Source of the DNA: Streblospio benedicti
Lineage: Eukaryota > Annelida > Polychaeta > Spionida > Spionidae
Reading direction: 5' to 3'
Length of the DNA stretch: 64,000 nucleotides
Assembly (NCBI GenBank): GCA_019095985.1
Contig: CM032669.1
Location: 60,140,127 to 60,204,126, forward strand
Below are positions 36,879-49,000 of the stretch, piece after piece. Every line of letters starts with the position of its first letter. The stretch's first letter is position 1. The position numbers and the translations under genes were made by a program. The notes beneath the pieces are model-generated. The model was not told the DNA's origin, made no database searches, and worked only from the letters and a program-made list of their open reading frames with translations.

Positions 36879-37007
36879 ATGGTGGTTGCTGTATTACGAT
36901 TTATATGTAGAAAAAAGAGCACTATGGTGAAAATCTTGAACGTTGCAGAGAAAAACGATGCATCAAAGTCACTCTCAGAAATCATGGCTAGAGGAAGATA
37001 TAGAAGG
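36879..37007 (+). CDS. TOP3A: TOP3A exon 1 with two candidate start codons
   Basis: Met at 36924 gives [15 protein letters not shown], the Toprim start. A second in-frame Met at 36879 adds [15 protein letters not shown], hydrophobic and basic with no acidic residue, like a short mitochondrial presequence. The frame is open further up to an ATG at 36780. Donor GTAAAT. Confidence 0.85.
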
Positions 37008-40000
37008 GTAAATTTTTTAAATGCTAAGTATACAAAGAATAGAGATCTCATTTTCACTACACACAATCCATGACTTACGTAAGACGCGACCACCGTTGTA
37101 GAAGTCACTAAAATTACGTCATACGTACAATTCACGTTTTATGTGTATGGCCGGTTTTAGCAAGAAGTATTGCTCAAGCTATAGGCAGTGTTCAAATTAT
37201 GGGCACATCCAACGTAGGGTTGATTATTATGTATATCTCCACGGGAATGCACACGCTCGACGTAATAACAGCACATAATAAGAGGAAACAATCTAGAGAT
37301 TAATTGCCTATATGTTTACTTAATGAAACAATAAGTTTTGATATAGATATTTGCGCATGAACATTAGTAACTATAATTCAGGCAAACTAAGCGGTAATGT
37401 TGGTGGCTCAGAAACTCACATTCTTCACACTACTGTGCTACGTTATGTTACATTATGTTGGTATCTACTTATCATGAATCCAGAAACTATGAAAATTCTA
37501 GTAAAAGATAAAACTAAGTAGTGTTGGGCTGTTGGCAATCGGGGACACGTTTTATGTGAGTCACAGCTGTACCTCGTGACCTGCCCATAACTTTGAACAA
37601 TGTTTTTTAACGTCGCACGTAAACAGCTGGAAAGATCACCAATATAAAAATCAGACATTATAGTAATTATTTTGGGAAGCTAGTACTCTTAGTATTGTGA
37701 AATGATAAAACAGTGGTTATATTTTGATATCTGGTAAAATATTTAATATATTTCTAGTATTTATAAACAAGATTACATAAGAATCTTAATCACGTCGTTA
37801 ACTGCCCATAATTTGAGCACTACGTCTACTGGTGATCTATGTATACTAGAATACCAATCGAACAATTCGGCTACACCACAAATCGGCTGTTCTTTTAACA
37901 TTCTATTTTCACCACACAACATTATATCTGTACCAACATTAATGTGACTGTAACAGTGAATGCAAGTCTCACCCAGTTCAATAGTGAAAACATTTGGTCT
38001 TTGACCAATTTGGTGAAACACACGACGTAATTGTCGTAATTTTTTAAAAACAGACGAATTGTGTGTACAGCCGCATTGACTAGCTGACGTTTCCCCGACC
38101 TCACCCGTACCGTGACCGTGGGGTGGGGGCTTGCTAACGGTGGATGTGGGTAGGGATGTCCCTTGAGACTTCAGAAACCTCACCCTGTCTATGACGTGTT
38201 GGTCTGAAACCACGTGCTGGGGTCATAGCACCCGGATCTCTATAACATTCACCACTTTCGTGTGCTTTGAAATTTGATAACATGTTACGTATGTCACCCT
38301 TGTTTTGTTTTTGTTTTTTATTTAGCGTGAGGGATTTTCACAGTACAACAAAATTTATGAATTTGAGTACAATATACTTGGAATGGCAAATTGCACGATG
38401 ACGTTTACGTCTGTGTCGGGTCATCTCCTCGGGCTGGAGTTCGTTGGATCCTACAGAGGCTGGTGAGTGGATCGATTATTATCGGAAAGTTTATGGACAA
38501 AGCAGGGCTGTAAGTTAACAGTAGCTCGCTAGCCTGTGGCAACTGAAAGTTGTGTCTGGGCTAGTCATTTTCTAAATGGTTTTAAGCCTACAAACTGTAA
38601 TATTTGCATCAAAAACTAATTTTGAATGGTGAAAAATTTATTCCTATTGCTTACATGCAGCCATTTTGCATAACACTATAAAGAGAAATTTAACTGATGT
38701 ACTTAACAAAAACAAGCAGCATCACAATATTCAATAATTACAGAAAAAGAAAATTAGTTTTTGATTTTATGAATAGAATATCAAAGTGCACTGTTAAACA
38801 CTAGTTACAGCGATTTGCACCAGTCCGTTTTTTTTTCTTCTTTGGTTTTATTAAATTGTACAGCTTTAAAGTTGTGATTTTTTTTAATTATTATTTATGT
38901 ATGTAGTCTATTGTTTTACTGTGGATAACATATACGGTATATTTCATCTGAAATAAAGTGAAATGCTGTGGGATTAACATAATTAATAGGGTATAAGCCA
39001 GTATAAATGCGAGGAGTAAGCTTTGATGTATAATGGACTTCTACTAACTAATTTTTGTATGTCTATATTGTATATTTTCGTTTCTTGTGACATATAAGTG
39101 CTGTTGTGACCTGGTTTAGGCGTAGCTGCAATCCTGTCAGCCTCTTTGATGCTCCGGTGGAAAAACAGTGCTCAGAGGACATGCTCAACATAAAGGTCAC
39201 CAATCCTTAGTGCTCGTTGTTATAATTTCATAAGTAAACAGAGTAGGATATGGATTTTGATTATAAATATTAAAACATACCTGAAGAATACTAATGATGT
39301 AGCTTTAGTGCATTAATATTCTAATTTAATTTTAAGCACACATTGGTGACAGCCATGTTTGCACCTGCGGGGCTCAGTTCTCAGTTTGTACTTTTGTATA
39401 TATTTCCAAGAAACTTTTGATTTGATAAAGTCAAAATTTATGTTTAAAAAGAATCATTTGAACAACAATTCAGCTGACAAATTACGAGGCCTTGTGATCT
39501 AGGCCAAATATATAGAATATTTAATCAAAATATATTGTCTGGAGTTTTGAATGAGATTTTGCCGGTTTCGCAGACACTGGAGCTACCAAAACTAATGTCT
39601 GTATAAAGACCACGAATAGGAGAAAAATCACGACCGTGAAAAGTGGTCACGATAGAGAGATCGTCTCAATAGCGAGATGGTCTTAATTGGAGGCTCTACT
39701 GTAGTAGATTTAGGTTGTTGTGTTCCAGCGCACCCTGGAGCGTGAGGCGCGGGCGTGTCAGCATCTCGTCATCTGGACCGACTGCGACCGCGAGGGAGAG
39801 AACATCGGCTACGAAGTGATCGACGTCTGCACGGCAGGTATGTCATACAGGAAGTGATCACGCTATGGGCAGTTTTCCAAAATGTCCCTCTTACTATGTA
39901 ATTTCCTTCATAAATAATGAATACATATATGGTATTTTAACAGATAATTAAAGTATAGTTCGTGTTCTATCTTTTATCAATAATTCAGTACTAAATATGT

Positions 40001-43000
40001 CCAACAAGTATTATATTTTTTGAAAAGTGTTTTGATGGTCGTTTCCACCTGTACACGGCTAACGAAATATTGCTCACGTTATGGGCAGTTCGCGAGATGT
40101 ATATTGTGACTACCGTAAAATGTCTCCCCGATTGCAAACACAACTTAACACGTCAGAGAAGTATACGGGGTCATAAGAAGAAAATTAGTTTTTGATTTTA
40201 TGAACAGAATATTAAAGTGCACTTTAAACACTAATTAAAGCGATTTGCAACAGTCAGTGTTTTTTTTTTTTACTTCTGAGGTTTTATTAAATTGTACAGC
40301 TTTAAATTGTGATTTTTTTATTATTTATGTATGTAGTGTATTGTTTTACTGTGGATAACATATACTGTATATTTCATCTGAAATAAAGTGAAATACTGTG
40401 GGATTAACATAATTAATAGGGTATAAGCCAGTGTAAACTCTAGAGTTAGCTTTGACATATGAGCAGTGATGCGACGACCCGGGTTATGTCGTCAAATTTG
40501 ACACTGTTTTGAATTAATTTTTTTTTTCTGGTTGCCGGGGCACCTCATCAAATCTAGTACATTTTGTCAATTAATCCCATTATTGAGCTACACCATTGGC
40601 ATTAAACAAAATGCTAAAAGTCCGTATAATCTTAGATTTCCGAAGTAGGTATGATCTCATTTTGGTAGATCTAGATCTAGGTTAGTTTGATGGTGTTATT
40701 ATGCAAGGATACTACCTACAAATGTAGTATCCTCGCTACGCCGATGTCGATTGATCTAGTCTCGCGCAACCAGGACCACGTACAGCAAGCTCATCCCGCC
40801 ACGGATGTGAATCAGTGTTCTTTACATGGATTACAGTCGATTTTAGGAGTAACTTAATAAAACATGACAGGGACCAGGGTCAATTACTTGCCATTCATCT
40901 ACACTCACTACAATATTATGCAACTTGAAAGTAATGGTAACTCAACATCAAAGAACAAAAAATTTATTTATAATTTCATCCAAATAATACATACTTGTCA
41001 TTTAGAGCCCCCTCACATACCGGTAATATAATATAGGCCTACCGGTACTCACACTACCTACTGAAAAAGCAGTATCATCACGTCGTCCTAGATGTAACTT
41101 ATATGGATTTTGATTTTTCCACGAATCCTCGTGCAAGTATTGATGTATTATCGATCACGTGCTGCGGTTCCCCGGGGTTTGACGCTAACCCGGGTCATCG
41201 CGTCACGACTCATATAATGAATTGCATGGTAAAGAAGAAAAAATATATATATATTTAATATGAGACCACAGTTTACGATTTGAACTCTATATTAAGTAGT
41301 GTACACAAAGATACCTGTACATACGTTTGACTTGTTGACCGAGGCTGACAGTTATTTACACTTGTGAACGTTGATTTATTTTGTTTCAGTAAATCGGAAT
41401 TTGCGGGTTCACCGCGCACGCTTTTCTGAAATCACACCAGGGTAAGTAACGAACAAAAATAGTAACTTTTTATGTTATACATCTACATAGATTCCTTACC
41501 AACATTGGTTTAAAGAAAATTTTCTGCGCATCGTATGCACGATTTCAGTTGTAAGTTGAAAATAGTTTATCAGTTTGTATAGAATAGAATAATTGACTAC
41601 AGAAGTAACACGAGAACAACCCTTGTTTTTCACATGGTTTACTTTTTTAATCTTATGTGCATATCTCTATTCAATTTTACTTCTTTTTATGATTTTTACC
41701 TATCTGCAAGCTTTTATTTACTTATATGTAGTATTAAAATGCCTGTGATAAACGAAAAAAGTAAAAAAAAAAATCAGACTTCAACATTTTGAATAACAGC
41801 ATACGTCTTGCACATAAATATAAGATTCTACAAGTTAGTAATGCATTTTTTTGGGGGGATGACCCAGAATATCACCAGCCGATTTACGATTTGAATGTGG
41901 TCGTCTGATTGGGCAACCGGTTTGAGAATCACTGTGCTGTCTGCAAAGCCAATTTGTTGTGCCGCGCCGTTACCTGAAAATCAAATTCAACAAAAGTCTA
42001 GAAGGTTTACTTTCAGACTTCATCGACAGATTGTGTAAATGTTTGGGCATGAAAACTTGAAATAAAAGGAAAGGAAAGGGAAGACCAAAATAGACTGGGG
42101 ATGTGGTCGTGCAGAAAGATCTGGGGCATGTTTGGACATGGATCTTACGTATCCTATTGACTTAAAGACCTTGGGGTTGACGGTTGAGATGTAGACAGGG
42201 CAGCCTTTGCAGGCCACAGCCTCTGAATGAGCAATAATTAGGGTCTGCTCAAATAATTTAGGCATCGATTGATCGATTGAATTAACGCTTGCCTGAGTTG
42301 TTGCGTAGGGCTTATGAGCGTTAGGTGTAAATACCTCGTTACCACTCTACAGGGAGACGTATTTGACCTATGACCACCCAATTTCATATTTAGCTTCATT
42401 GTTTTACTCCTCAGACCTGATAAGTTTCTGATGTACGGTACTTTGGCCTACTTTTGACGAAGTGACGATGTGTTTTTATTTTCATTCTGATTAGATTTGT
42501 TGCCTTTCTACAATGTTCTTTATGCGTATATGTATTTGAAATACTAGTTTTAAAATTAATTGACCTAAAAGGGCCTGATCTAGGAAGGGCAGATTTTTGG
42601 CGTTCCTGACGTCTACTTGTTAGATTTTGATGTGCGGTACTTTGGCCTACGTTTGCTGACGTTGCGCTGTGTTTTTGACTGTAGGGCGGTGGCGCGAGCG
42701 GTCAGTAACCTCGTCCCCCCGGACAAAAACACGAGTGATGCTGTGGACGTGAGGCAGGAACTGGACCTCAGGATAGGTAACAATACAGTACAATCTATAT
42801 AGTTTTTTTTTTTTTTTTTTTTCTGTTTATAATAATCCAAAAACAAAGTCTTATTTTTTTAGTGAAGAATCAAATTTATTTAAACATATTTCGACATCTC
42901 TAGTGTCCTTCTCAATTTAATTTGATTCTTCACTAAAAATAAGACTTTGTTTTTGGATTATAAGGTAGCAGAAACAAAAAAAATGCAGACCACATGCTGC

Positions 43001-46000
43001 ATACCATGGCATATGTCACAAATCTTGTCTAATTTATATAGCGTAAATTCCATATAATATTCCAAAAATATAGGGTAAATGTTCATGTACGCTTGTAGGC
43101 CTCGTTAAAACAAATGGTGCTTTAGTTGGGATTTAAAAGATACAAGAGTTTTGGATTGTCGAATGGACAGTGGAAGTTTATTCCATAATTTAGGTGCTGC
43201 TGTTTTAAATGCTCTATCACCATAAGACTTGGTTCTTGATCTAAATTCTTTAAGCAATCGGTTATTTGATGACCGCAGTAATCCAGGTGGTGAGTATGGT
43301 TGTAAGAGTTCAGACAGGTAATATGGTGCAAGTCCAGTGAGGCATTTGAAAGTAAGTGTTAGAATCTTGAAAATTATGCGTTGCCACTTTATTATTTAGA
43401 CTGTCACGTGACCGCCATGGTGGCGGTGATCACATGACAGAATAGGTAACGTCTGCCGAACGGAAGCCCGCAAATCAACGTTATTCCGCCGATAGTGTGG
43501 TGTTTAAAAAATTTCACATTGCTACGCTGAATGTTTATTAAATGTTGATGTTGATGTCAAATACATTATAAGTTGTGTCAAAATGTTTATGATGTTTGAT
43601 TGAAAAAAATGTTTAAAAACCACGGTAACAGAATAACGTTCATTCACGGATTCCGTTTGACAGTCTGCAACATAAAAATAGCATTTTCTATAGTATATAG
43701 TTTTATTTTTCAGCTGTATTCACTACACTTTACACTAGGTGATGAGACCGAGTGCTGTAGCCCAAATATGTAGAATATTCAATATAAAAGTAGCAGTTTT
43801 CCAGAACCTGTGAACTTGTGCTCTCTGGACCTAGACATACATGGTATGTGACAATATGCATTGCGACTCTGTTGTAGGCGTGGCTTTCACGCGTTTCCAA
43901 ACGTTGCGACTTCCCATCACTCGGCCTTAACCGAAGTGACGAAAAAAGATGGCGACGTCACTGTTGTTACTGTGAATGTGAGTTGTAGTGCGAAAAAAGA
44001 CAACTCTGACTCTGCTGTAGGAGCTGCTTTTACCCGATTTCAGACGCTGTGGCTACAGTGCGGGGGAAAAGAAAGAATTTTGCTGCTGATTAATGTCAGT
44101 TGGCTTCTGTTTATGATGCATGTGGCCTTGTTTTTGACTGTATTACACCTCCACAGGTGTTTGCACTGAAAGGCCTATGAACATTCACATTACAAAAACT
44201 TTACGGTGACGTCAATGGTTTTACTGTGAACCCTGAGTCTGTTGTAGGAGCTTTTTTAATGCACAAAAAAGACAGAAAAATTTTTACCGGCTGACTCTGC
44301 TGTATGGAGCTGACAACTCTTTAATGTAGAGTGAGTCCCATCCTTTACACAGAAAGTGTTCTAGAACCTTGACTTTATGTACTCACTGGGCCTAGACATA
44401 CATGGGAGGTGATAATATGACTCTTATTATTATGACATGTCAGGCAAGTGAAGCAAGAATGTGGAGTGATTGGTTTGCACTGACAGTAGCCATCATTTAT
44501 TTGCTGTATTCTCCCCAGGGAGTTGAGAAAGATCTAGTGTGACAAGGATGCCAGTGAGCTGGTGTAGATGTAGAGTCGTCCCATCCTTTGAGCAAGAAGA
44601 CCATAAATCAGACATTTACATTTATTACATTTATTTTTTTACATTTGTTGTAGGTGCTGCGTTCACGCGTTTCCAGACGCTGCGGCTGCAGAAGGTGTTC
44701 CCCGCGGTGCTCGCCGACCAGCTCATCAGCTACGGCAGCTGCCAGTTCCCCACCCTCGGATTCGTGGTCGAGCGCTACAAGCAGGTGCAGGCCTTCATCC
44801 CCGAGCCCTTCTGGAAGATACGAGGTAGGGAAAAACGGGCAGCAAGTTGATAGGAAAAATAAAACTGACTCAAAATTGACTAATGATTCGATTGAGCTGT
44901 ATGACCATCCAAGTAATATAGCCTAACCGAGCCCAGTTCTGGAAGATTTTGGCCTAGGGCCGGCTGGTTTTAAAAGTACGAAGCCCAGAGGTAGGAAAAA
45001 TAAAACTGACAAGATGAACATAATGACTAATATCCGTACACTTTTTTCTGGAAGATACAAGGTAGGAAAAAACGGGCAGCAAGTGGATCAATTGACTGCT
45101 GTATACGACCATCCAAGCGCCCAGGGCCGTTAAATTGAAATTTTCTCAAATTTGGAGGTGGGCTGTGCAGTTACTACATAATTCTTTAGAACATTTAATA
45201 AAAAGAAGGGGAGGGCTGTTACACAAAGGTAGGCACTTGATGGTCGTATGCGGTAACATCCCCCGAGCTTTTCTGGAAGATCAGAGTTAGGGAAAACTGC
45301 TGGCAAGTGGAAAATCAGAGGTAGGAAAATAAAACTGGCAGCAAGTGGATTACAGTGAATGTCCTCAACAAAAGCATAAACAAAGGAAAAATTGAATAAC
45401 AGAAATTTTTCTCATGCATTAATGCTTAAATATGGGAAAGGGTTTCTAAAAGAAAAGGATTTGTGACTGCATGTTGGGTTCTGTTGTTGAGGACATTCAC
45501 GGTAATTGATTAACTTTGAAATAAATTCATTACAACTGACTGTCTTGATATTTTTATTTTTTCCATGTCCGTCGTCTTTGATTTCTGTCACCAGGCAGCA
45601 GCACGTTTCAATATATTTATCTCAAAATCAGGCAATATAAAAAAGGAATCTAAAGAATCTGTTTACAAATTTGACAAGTTTTTTTCTGAACATAGATTAT
45701 TGATCCTGTCTAAAACTGCTATTTATGATCTTTTATGCTAAATAAACATGATTATGTTTTCGTTCTATGCTAAACTTCTAAACCTCATTTTCATCATAAT
45801 CATGTTTTTGCAGAGCTGAAAAGCTTTAACTTAAAACATGTGGGAAATCTGTTGCATTGAGAACTTGTAGCATAGACCGAAAACATAGTACAAAATGAGA
45901 CTATAATGCTATGTATAGACTTCAAGAAATTAGTAATATAAAAATAAACCTGACAAGTTTTTTCTGAATACGAATTAATTATTTGAGATAGTCTGAAATT

Positions 46001-49000
46001 GCAGGATTAGTATACTTTTGTTGTTCTTTAATGCTACTTACTTGTATTACGTATCAATCCAAAGTGATGAAATCCTGTACCGTATTCATTCTAATAGGTG
46101 CACAATACGCTTACAAAAAGCAAATTTCAACAAAAAACAGAAATTGATAAACACATCCCAACAATTTTTTGCGGTTCGTAATTTTTTCTTTTATTGCTCA
46201 CTTTGACCCCAAAAAAACATGAAACAACGCGCCCAGCGTGGTTCTGTGGTTATCGGAATAATACCGTGTGTTAGTCGCACAATATCATGGCCCTAGGTGA
46301 AATCTTTGCAAAAAAAAAAAGAGAACAAGATTTGTTTAATATTATCTGTGTAAACAGGGGGTGCACTTAATGGGGTGCTTATAAAACCGAATATCATACT
46401 CCTTTTGTTTTAATCTTAAACAGTTTTCAAGCCTAAAGTCTCCTTTTCCAAACAGCACCATCAGATGGTGATGTTTGGAGAGGAGATTTCATTCAGTCTT
46501 GAAAAAATAAAAGGAATATACAATTTTATAACTTTGGATTGATACGAAATACATTCAGGTAGCATTAATGAACAGCAAAATTGCAAATGAAACCAGATGC
46601 TACCTGCCAAATACATAGAGTTGTATTGAGATATATTGTTTATTTGATTTCTATTTATTTTTAAGTTCTACATGAAACTGATGAGGAAGAGAAAGTGGAA
46701 TTTAGTTGGAAAAGGTAGAAATTTTATACTGTCATTGAAATGCCAGCTGATTTAATGACTGGTACTCTTTGTATTTAAATAGTATTTCTTCTCTTCTCTG
46801 CTACTGTATTATAAATCTAAATGTTTCCTAAAAAAAAATTCATATCTTACAGAACGTTTTCAAAGTCACGGTTTCCTTATCAATGTTTTTACATAAATTA
46901 CAAAATCAATTTGTTAACATTTTTACCATTAACTCTCTCATGTCTTAACAAATTAATTTAGATTTTTTAATAAAGTAGCAGAAAAGAAAAAGAAATACTT
47001 TTTAAATGACTCCATATGCTACATACTTATTGAGTAGTTTACTCTTTTTGTTCCAGTAAATTAATAAAGTCGATTTTATTTTATTTTTATTTATTAGCAG
47101 TATGAAAATTTTATGTCATCAAAGTTCAGGATTTACATGAAGCCATGTATATTTTAATCATCTGTAGATATCTATAACACTAAGCATCCAATTAATTTAC
47201 TGTACTACTTTGTACATATTATCTTTATTTCCATGATATGTAAATAAAGCTAGTTTGTTATTATACGTATCTATAAAAATATCAAAGAGTTTGCAAATAA
47301 TTTGGTTTCTGAGGAGGACGTTTATTGTTGAAATATAAAACTATATGTATTTTGGTGTATTCTGGAACATTTTGGACATTTCAAAATTAAAGCACGTATA
47401 AAGAAGTTTTTTGACTAATATCAAATAAATCTTACTTCCAGAAACCGACTTTTCGACCACCTCGCGTGCTTAGTTCTCTACCAACATGTATTAGAAGTAA
47501 GATATCTTCAGCACTTATTATTGACATTGTGTCAAACAAAATGTTGTATTTTCATATTAGCTAGTTTTGGTTTATGATGCGAGTCCAGACTTCAAATGCC
47601 ATCTCCATAGAGGACAGCGGACTGTCATATTTGTGTGTCACGTAATAACAAAACGAACTAATGTGTAAAATATCTGTTGCCGAAATGCATTTTTGCACAC
47701 CCAGTGTTAACATTTGTCGGATGTCTGTGATATTGAGTAGTTTTAGTAAGATTGAAGTAGTGTGGTAAATGGACCACACGAGTTGCCACAAACTCCCTGT
47801 GCAGTGATGTAGACATAATATATTAAAGTGTCTTTATGTTTTGAAATCAGTACTATAACGGTAATGGTCTGTTTTAGTGTAGAGATAACACTAGCTTGCA
47901 TGAGTGGTGTCTGACCCTGCTTGATGGTGTTCATTGTTCGCAAAGTAGGGAGATAACCTGATCTCCTACCGCTTTTAACCAATCAGAATTGAGAATGAAC
48001 GGCAAACTGAGAAGAATAGATTGTCAAACTGCTGAGGTCTGATTTACCCTCACGAAATCAGACGTCAGCATGCTCAATTTCACGATTGACACGACAATCG
48101 AGTGGTCAAACACCATTCTTTCATGACTAAAACAGCACTCGTGCAAGCTAGTGTTATCGCCACACTAAAACAGACCATTACCTCGACACTGTTGTGTTAT
48201 CATGTTCTGTGGGGTCAAAGTGAGCTATAAAAGAAAAATGCAATAAACGCGAAAAATTGTTGGAGTGCGCTTATTATTTTTTGTTTTTTTGCTGAAATTT
48301 GTTTTTGTGAGCGCACTGTGCGCTTATTAGAACAAATACGACACTAGATTGTCAAACCTCCTGTCCAGGCCCCTTTGGCTGAAGTGGTGGACGTGCGTTC
48401 CAAGCCCAACAGCAAGACTTATTAAACCAAACTGTTCGTCTTTTGGTTCATATTTCTTCTTTTTTTCATCAAAATGTCTTCCCGTGCATGTCAGGAGGTC
48501 AAATCTGCCGATCCTCGCTACCGAGGATCGAATCGTACACTCGTCCTGACATGCGCGGGAAGACTTTCTGATGATGCCAACAGTTGTTTGGCGAAACTGT
48601 CAACGAAGATAAAATATAGTGTTGTGAAAAAAGAAATATGAACCAAAAACATTTCATACCAACACAATGAAATCATTCAAGAGCAAACTGTTGTGTGCTT
48701 CTGTGGCCGAGTGGATAGGCAGCTGGACTCGTGACCAGAACGTCGTGGGTTCGATTCCCAGTCGGGTATGGTGATGGGTGTTGAGCAAACCCATCCCTAA
48801 ACAGTTGCACACCGCTCAGTGGCACCTATACGTTAATTAGGTACAGGTCATTGGGTTGAAAGAGTGAGTGATTGTGTGAGTGATTAGCATTGTGCGCTGA
48901 ATGTGCTGCCGATGCAAGCATATGAGAAATGATCAATTGATGATCATTGAATGTGCCAATGACCTGTTGTAAATTGTTAAGTCGTGAGATCAAAACTTGG

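Noticed and set aside
43861-44169. A 102-codon ORF as a gene
   Set aside because: It is produced by decayed copies of TOP3A exon 7 and intron between them.
48700-48780. tRNA gene
   Set aside because: A and B boxes are good but the acceptor ends do not pair and a SINE body follows. The same applies to 2340, 26030, 26810, 51000, 53150, 58600, 62170 and 63230.
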